Positions 5,710 through 7,961 of a stretch of 7,961 nt of DNA are shown here, piece after piece. The stretch is from Planctomycetaceae bacterium (GTDB taxonomy: Bacteria; Planctomycetota; Phycisphaerae; Phycisphaerales; SM1A02). The stretch is from assembly GCA_947474205.1 (NCBI GenBank), contig CANJIC010000085.1, positions 1 through 7,961 on the forward strand, read 5' to 3'. A program made the position numbers and the translations under genes. The notes beneath the pieces were generated by a model, which worked only from the letters and a program-made list of their open reading frames with translations, was not told the origin of the DNA and made no database searches. Each line of letters starts with the position of its first letter. The first letter of the stretch is position 1.

Positions 5710-6876
5710 TTACGGATTTGCTCCCGCAGGTGGAGTAGTTACTGGTGGAATAGCGGGTGGAGTTGCGGGAGGAGTCGCAGTTGGAGCAGTTGGCGAAGTA
5801 GTTGGTGGAGTAGTTGGCGCGGCGGCGCCACTTCCCGTGGCTGCTCCACTATTTGTATTTGGTTTCACACGGATTCTATTGGCGGGTTTCTTGGCACCAC
5901 TTGCCGCGCCAGCCGCGGCGGGAGTTTGTGCGCCGCTGACAAGCGCTTTAATTTCCGGTGGCAAATTAAAAATCGCCGGATCAATTGATTTGTAATCCAC
6001 CGAATCAACAACAAGTACCTGCTTCATGTTCATCATTTCAATATCCGTGCGCGTGGCAATCTTCACGCCATCAAATTCCTTGTAGTCGCTCATCATGGTG
6101 GTGGATGGCATCTTGCCCATTGGACTTTCCACGGTCAGCATCATGCCGCGGGTCAATCCAGTTTGAATGTCGTAGTACAAGGCGCCATCGCCTGGACCGC
6201 CAGTCACCGCAATTTCATAGCAGGGAACTCCGCCAAAATTCACGGCGCCCTTGGTTTCGGCTTTGGTCCAAATCTTGCTTGGATCAAGGTCTTTATACAT
6301 GTCGCTGGATTTTTTCAGCTCCTCAAGCATGGATCCTTCAATCAAACTTGGACCCAACATTGGATCTATTCTCCAACCCACCTTGCCGTCAAAGCCTTGC
6401 GTGATGTTTCCCACATCAAGAATTTCCATGAGGGTAAGAATTTTATTTGGAGCAAGGGTAATGACTTCCAATTTGCCCGACATGCCCGCCGTGGGCATGG
6501 ACAATGTTCCCTTGGTCACCATGGAAGTGTGTTTGCGGATGGCTGCTTCTCCACCAATGGCCTGAATACTTTTTGTGAAAATATCGTTGGCGGTTGGAAG
6601 TGGCCCAGCAGGTTGCGGCGTAAGCGGAGTGATGATAAAGCTGGGCGTGGGTGCCGCAGTTTGAGTTGCGCTTGGTGTTGCGGGCGCGGCGGGCTCGTCG
6701 CCTTTGCCAACTTGATTTGGCGCGCTTGGAGTAGCGGGTGGTGGTGTTGGGCTAGCGGATGGCGTTGCGGTTGGAGCTTGTGCGCCACTTGGCTTTGAAC
6801 CAAAGGCGTTGCCCTGCGCGTGCAATGTTGGTGCGAAGAAAGCCACAGACAGAATAAAAATTGCAAATGATTTCAT
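5710..6876 (-). CDS. Secreted LolA-like protein with low-complexity flanks
   Basis: A 388-residue exported protein. The signal peptide is residues 1-20 (AIFILSVAFFAPTLHA, cleavage after LHA). Residues 21-98 are a Pro/Ala/Ser/Thr-rich linker. The folded domain spans about 99-312 and contains KSIQAIGGEAAIRKH at 102-116, APNKILTLMEI at 142-152, GFDGKVGWRIDPMLGP at 161-176, a Met-rich strand near 245-262 and DPAIFNLPPEI at 299-309. This resembles the LolA-like outer-membrane lipoprotein-sorting fold seen in many Planctomycetota and Bacteroidota secreted proteins. A second low-complexity tail (about 313-388) ends the protein and could cross or bind the cell wall; I see no C-terminal anchor. The ATG at 6876 is well supported, with AAAGGAA a few bases upstream, the best ribosome site in the window; a TTG-initiated extension to 6963 has no signal-peptide logic. 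It is the first gene after the 176-base gap and so likely leads a transcript. Confidence 0.8.
   Translation of the reverse strand: MKSFAIFILSVAFFAPTLHAQGNAFGSKPSGAQAPTATPSASPTPPPATPSAPNQVGKGDEPAAPATPSATQTAAPTPSFIITPLTPQPAGPLPTANDIFTKSIQAIGGEAAIRKHTSMVTKGTLSMPTAGMSGKLEVITLAPNKILTLMEILDVGNITQGFDGKVGWRIDPMLGPSLIEGSMLEELKKSSDMYKDLDPSKIWTKAETKGAVNFGGVPCYEIAVTGGPGDGALYYDIQTGLTRGMMLTVESPMGKMPSTTMMSDYKEFDGVKIATRTDIEMMNMKQVLVVDSVDYKSIDPAIFNLPPEIKALVSGAQTPAAAGAASGAKKPANRIRVKPNTNSGAATGSGAAAPTTPPTTSPTAPTATPPATPPAIPPVTTPPAGANP
5722..5817 (-). repeat. Degenerate Pro/Thr/Ala codon repeat
   Basis: Codons for about residues 354-385 of the larger LolA-like protein are almost only Pro, Thr, Ala and Ser, giving recurring units such as TPP, TAT and ATPPA. 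On the plus strand it appears as a G/T-rich run of GGTGGAGTAGTTGG-like units. Such tracts grow and shrink by slippage, so length may differ between strains. Confidence 0.6.
6583..6816 (-). repeat. N-terminal low-complexity linker-coding tract
   Basis: Codons for about residues 21-98 of the larger LolA-like protein. The composition is dominated by Pro, Ala, Thr and Ser with units such as TPSASPTPPPATPSAP. It separates the signal peptide from the folded domain and is probably a disordered spacer. It is less regular than the C-terminal tract of the same protein. Confidence 0.55.
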
Positions 6877-6919
6877 GGGGTTCCTTTGAAGAGCGACAAG
6901 TGTACCTTTGAAATTGAAA

Positions 6920-6948
6920 TTTCTATCTGCGCATGAAAGCGCGGACAA
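6920..6948 (-). promoter_or_regulatory. Weak promoter candidate before the LolA-like genes
   Basis: On the minus strand TTGTCC (6948-6943) and TAGAAA (6925-6920) each match four of six bases of the sigma-70-type -35 and -10 consensus and are separated by exactly 17 bases. Transcription would start near 6913 and leave a leader of about 37 bases that contains the AAAGGAA ribosome site. It is the best pair I found in the 176-base gap between the protease and this gene. Planctomycetota promoters are not well described, so confidence is low. Confidence 0.28.
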
Positions 6949-7052
6949 GTGTTGCGCGCCCAAATATGATGCGGTCTTTGGAAGTTAAAAATGCTTGAAA
7001 TACAGGCGATTTTGATGAGCGCACGCCTTGCACAAGTATTTCGCCACGCGCG

Positions 7053-7961
7053 TTATTGATGTTCAACCGATTGGTACTGCGTGGTGATCCAGCGCGCTGC
7101 CGCATTCACATCAGCGTCTTGATTCGGCGTCCAATCCGCGCGGCGTGTTCCAGTTGGCTGGTCGGCAATCACGCCCACGCCCTCAATGGTGGAGCCGTCG
7201 GGCAATGTGAAATTGGCAAAGGCAAATAGAAGCGCGTCGCCAGAAGGCAGCGACTTCATTTGGGCGGGCAACGCCGCGCCAGCGCTGGTGCGGCCAAACA
7301 CGCGCGCGCGACCAAGTTTTTGCAAACCGCCGGCAAAGATTTCGCTAGTGCTGGCGGAAAGTGGATCAACCACAATAGCCACAGGACCATCAAACGGTTG
7401 CACGCGCTCGCCTTTGGAAGTGCTGCGACGCGGATTCACCTTGAACTCAAGCGTGGCGTCGCGCGTGCGCATGGTGCCCAAACTTTTTGGCTCATCTAAG
7501 ACATGGCCCGCAACGCCCATGGCCATGCCGCCCGCGCCGCCAGGGTTTCCGCGCAAGTCAATAATAATTCCATCCGCGTTGAGGTGGCGTTGAAACGCCT
7601 CGTCCACTTGTTGCGCGATCGCGGGCATCCAAATGTTGAAGGCAATGACCACAATGTTGAAGTCTTGCGGCAAGCTAAGTGATTTTAATTCTTCAGCGCT
7701 GAGCACGCGCTCGTCGCAGCGCACTTGAAATGGCGGCAAAAGACCAAGTTTTGTGCTTATTCCTTCACTGCGCGCGCGCGTCATTGGCTTGGAAATGGTG
7801 TCGCCCAACGCGCCTTGAAAGACCCACGTTTCTTGGCTGTCGATTTCGCCAGTGTCGGCGCCTTGCAAAATAAGTTCTTGAACATACTTGGCGGTCATGG
7901 TGTCGGAGTCAGAGTTCTCCGCGATCATGTCCACGCCATCAATCGATTTCACCACCCAACC
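7053..7961 (-). CDS. S41-family protease, C-terminal part (5' end missing)
   Basis: The last 302 residues of a secreted or envelope protease of the S41 (C-terminal-processing/tricorn-core-like) group. The frame is open to the right edge, so start, signal peptide and most of the N-terminal domain are lost. The first residues, GWVVKSIDGVD, look like the end of a PDZ-type domain. Then come IAFNIWMPAIAQQVDEAF (about 106-123 of the visible part), DLRGNPGG at 135-142, VVDPLSASTSEIFAGGL at about 197-213 and GRTSAGAALP at 223-232. The serine in SASTSE (about residue 204) is the expected nucleophile. The Lys used by CtpA/Tsp proteases, 25 residues further on, is Ala here, as I recall for S41 members with a TAGAALP motif. 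The C-terminus holds PDGSTIEGVGVIAD, a common end-domain motif. It is followed by a 176-base gap without a clear terminator. Confidence 0.9.
   Translation of the reverse strand, partial: GWVVKSIDGVDMIAENSDSDTMTAKYVQELILQGADTGEIDSQETWVFQGALGDTISKPMTRARSEGISTKLGLLPPFQVRCDERVLSAEELKSLSLPQDFNIVVIAFNIWMPAIAQQVDEAFQRHLNADGIIIDLRGNPGGAGGMAMGVAGHVLDEPKSLGTMRTRDATLEFKVNPRRSTSKGERVQPFDGPVAIVVDPLSASTSEIFAGGLQKLGRARVFGRTSAGAALPAQMKSLPSGDALLFAFANFTLPDGSTIEGVGVIADQPTGTRRADWTPNQDADVNAAARWITTQYQSVEHQ

Noticed and set aside
5702..5995. Plus-strand 97-residue Gly/Val/Ala-rich reading frame
   Set aside because: It is the antisense shadow of the Pro/Thr/Ala tail of the larger LolA-like protein. It has no family resemblance and no promoter or ribosome site.
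6964..7052. Intrinsic terminator after the protease gene
   Set aside because: There are GC-rich stretches on the minus strand, but I found no stem followed by a T-run. Transcription may continue into the LolA-like genes.

Overview
The window looks like a piece of a Planctomycetota chromosome, probably of the Phycisphaerae type. That is an inference from protein style: a membrane-anchored zinc-ribbon protein with a CPxC...CxEC motif, tandem LolA-like periplasmic proteins with Ala/Pro/Thr-rich linkers, a HIT protein opening with an LWAPWRMAYIRD block, and few clear Shine-Dalgarno sites. Base composition is moderately GC-rich and uniform, with no insertion sequence, tRNA, CRISPR array or other sign of recent transfer.

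Every protein gene I can support lies on the minus strand, so transcription runs from right to left. In that order: an S41-family (C-terminal-processing-like) protease whose 5' part lies beyond the right edge; a 176-base gap with a weak promoter candidate; two consecutive secreted LolA-like proteins; a NatA-type ABC ATPase; its ABC-2 permease, overlapping the ATPase by 8 bases; a zinc-ribbon membrane protein of unknown function starting 7 bases after the permease; and, after a 161-base gap, a HIT-family nucleotide hydrolase or phosphorylase.

The ATPase, permease and zinc-ribbon protein are almost certainly one transcription and translation unit. The two LolA-like genes lie just upstream with gaps of 56 and 70 bases and may be co-transcribed. 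Together with the protease, the neighbourhood has a cell-envelope theme: export by an ABC-2 transporter, periplasmic proteins of a lipoprotein-carrier fold, and an envelope protease. No substrate can be read from the sequence.

The most unusual part is the left end, bases 1-237. It has no convincing reading frame but folds into a multi-branched structure closed by a near-perfect 19-bp helix. Several of its helices contain G-U pairs only if the plus strand is the transcript. It is best described as an unidentified structured RNA, or less likely a small palindromic mobile element, running convergently towards the HIT gene.
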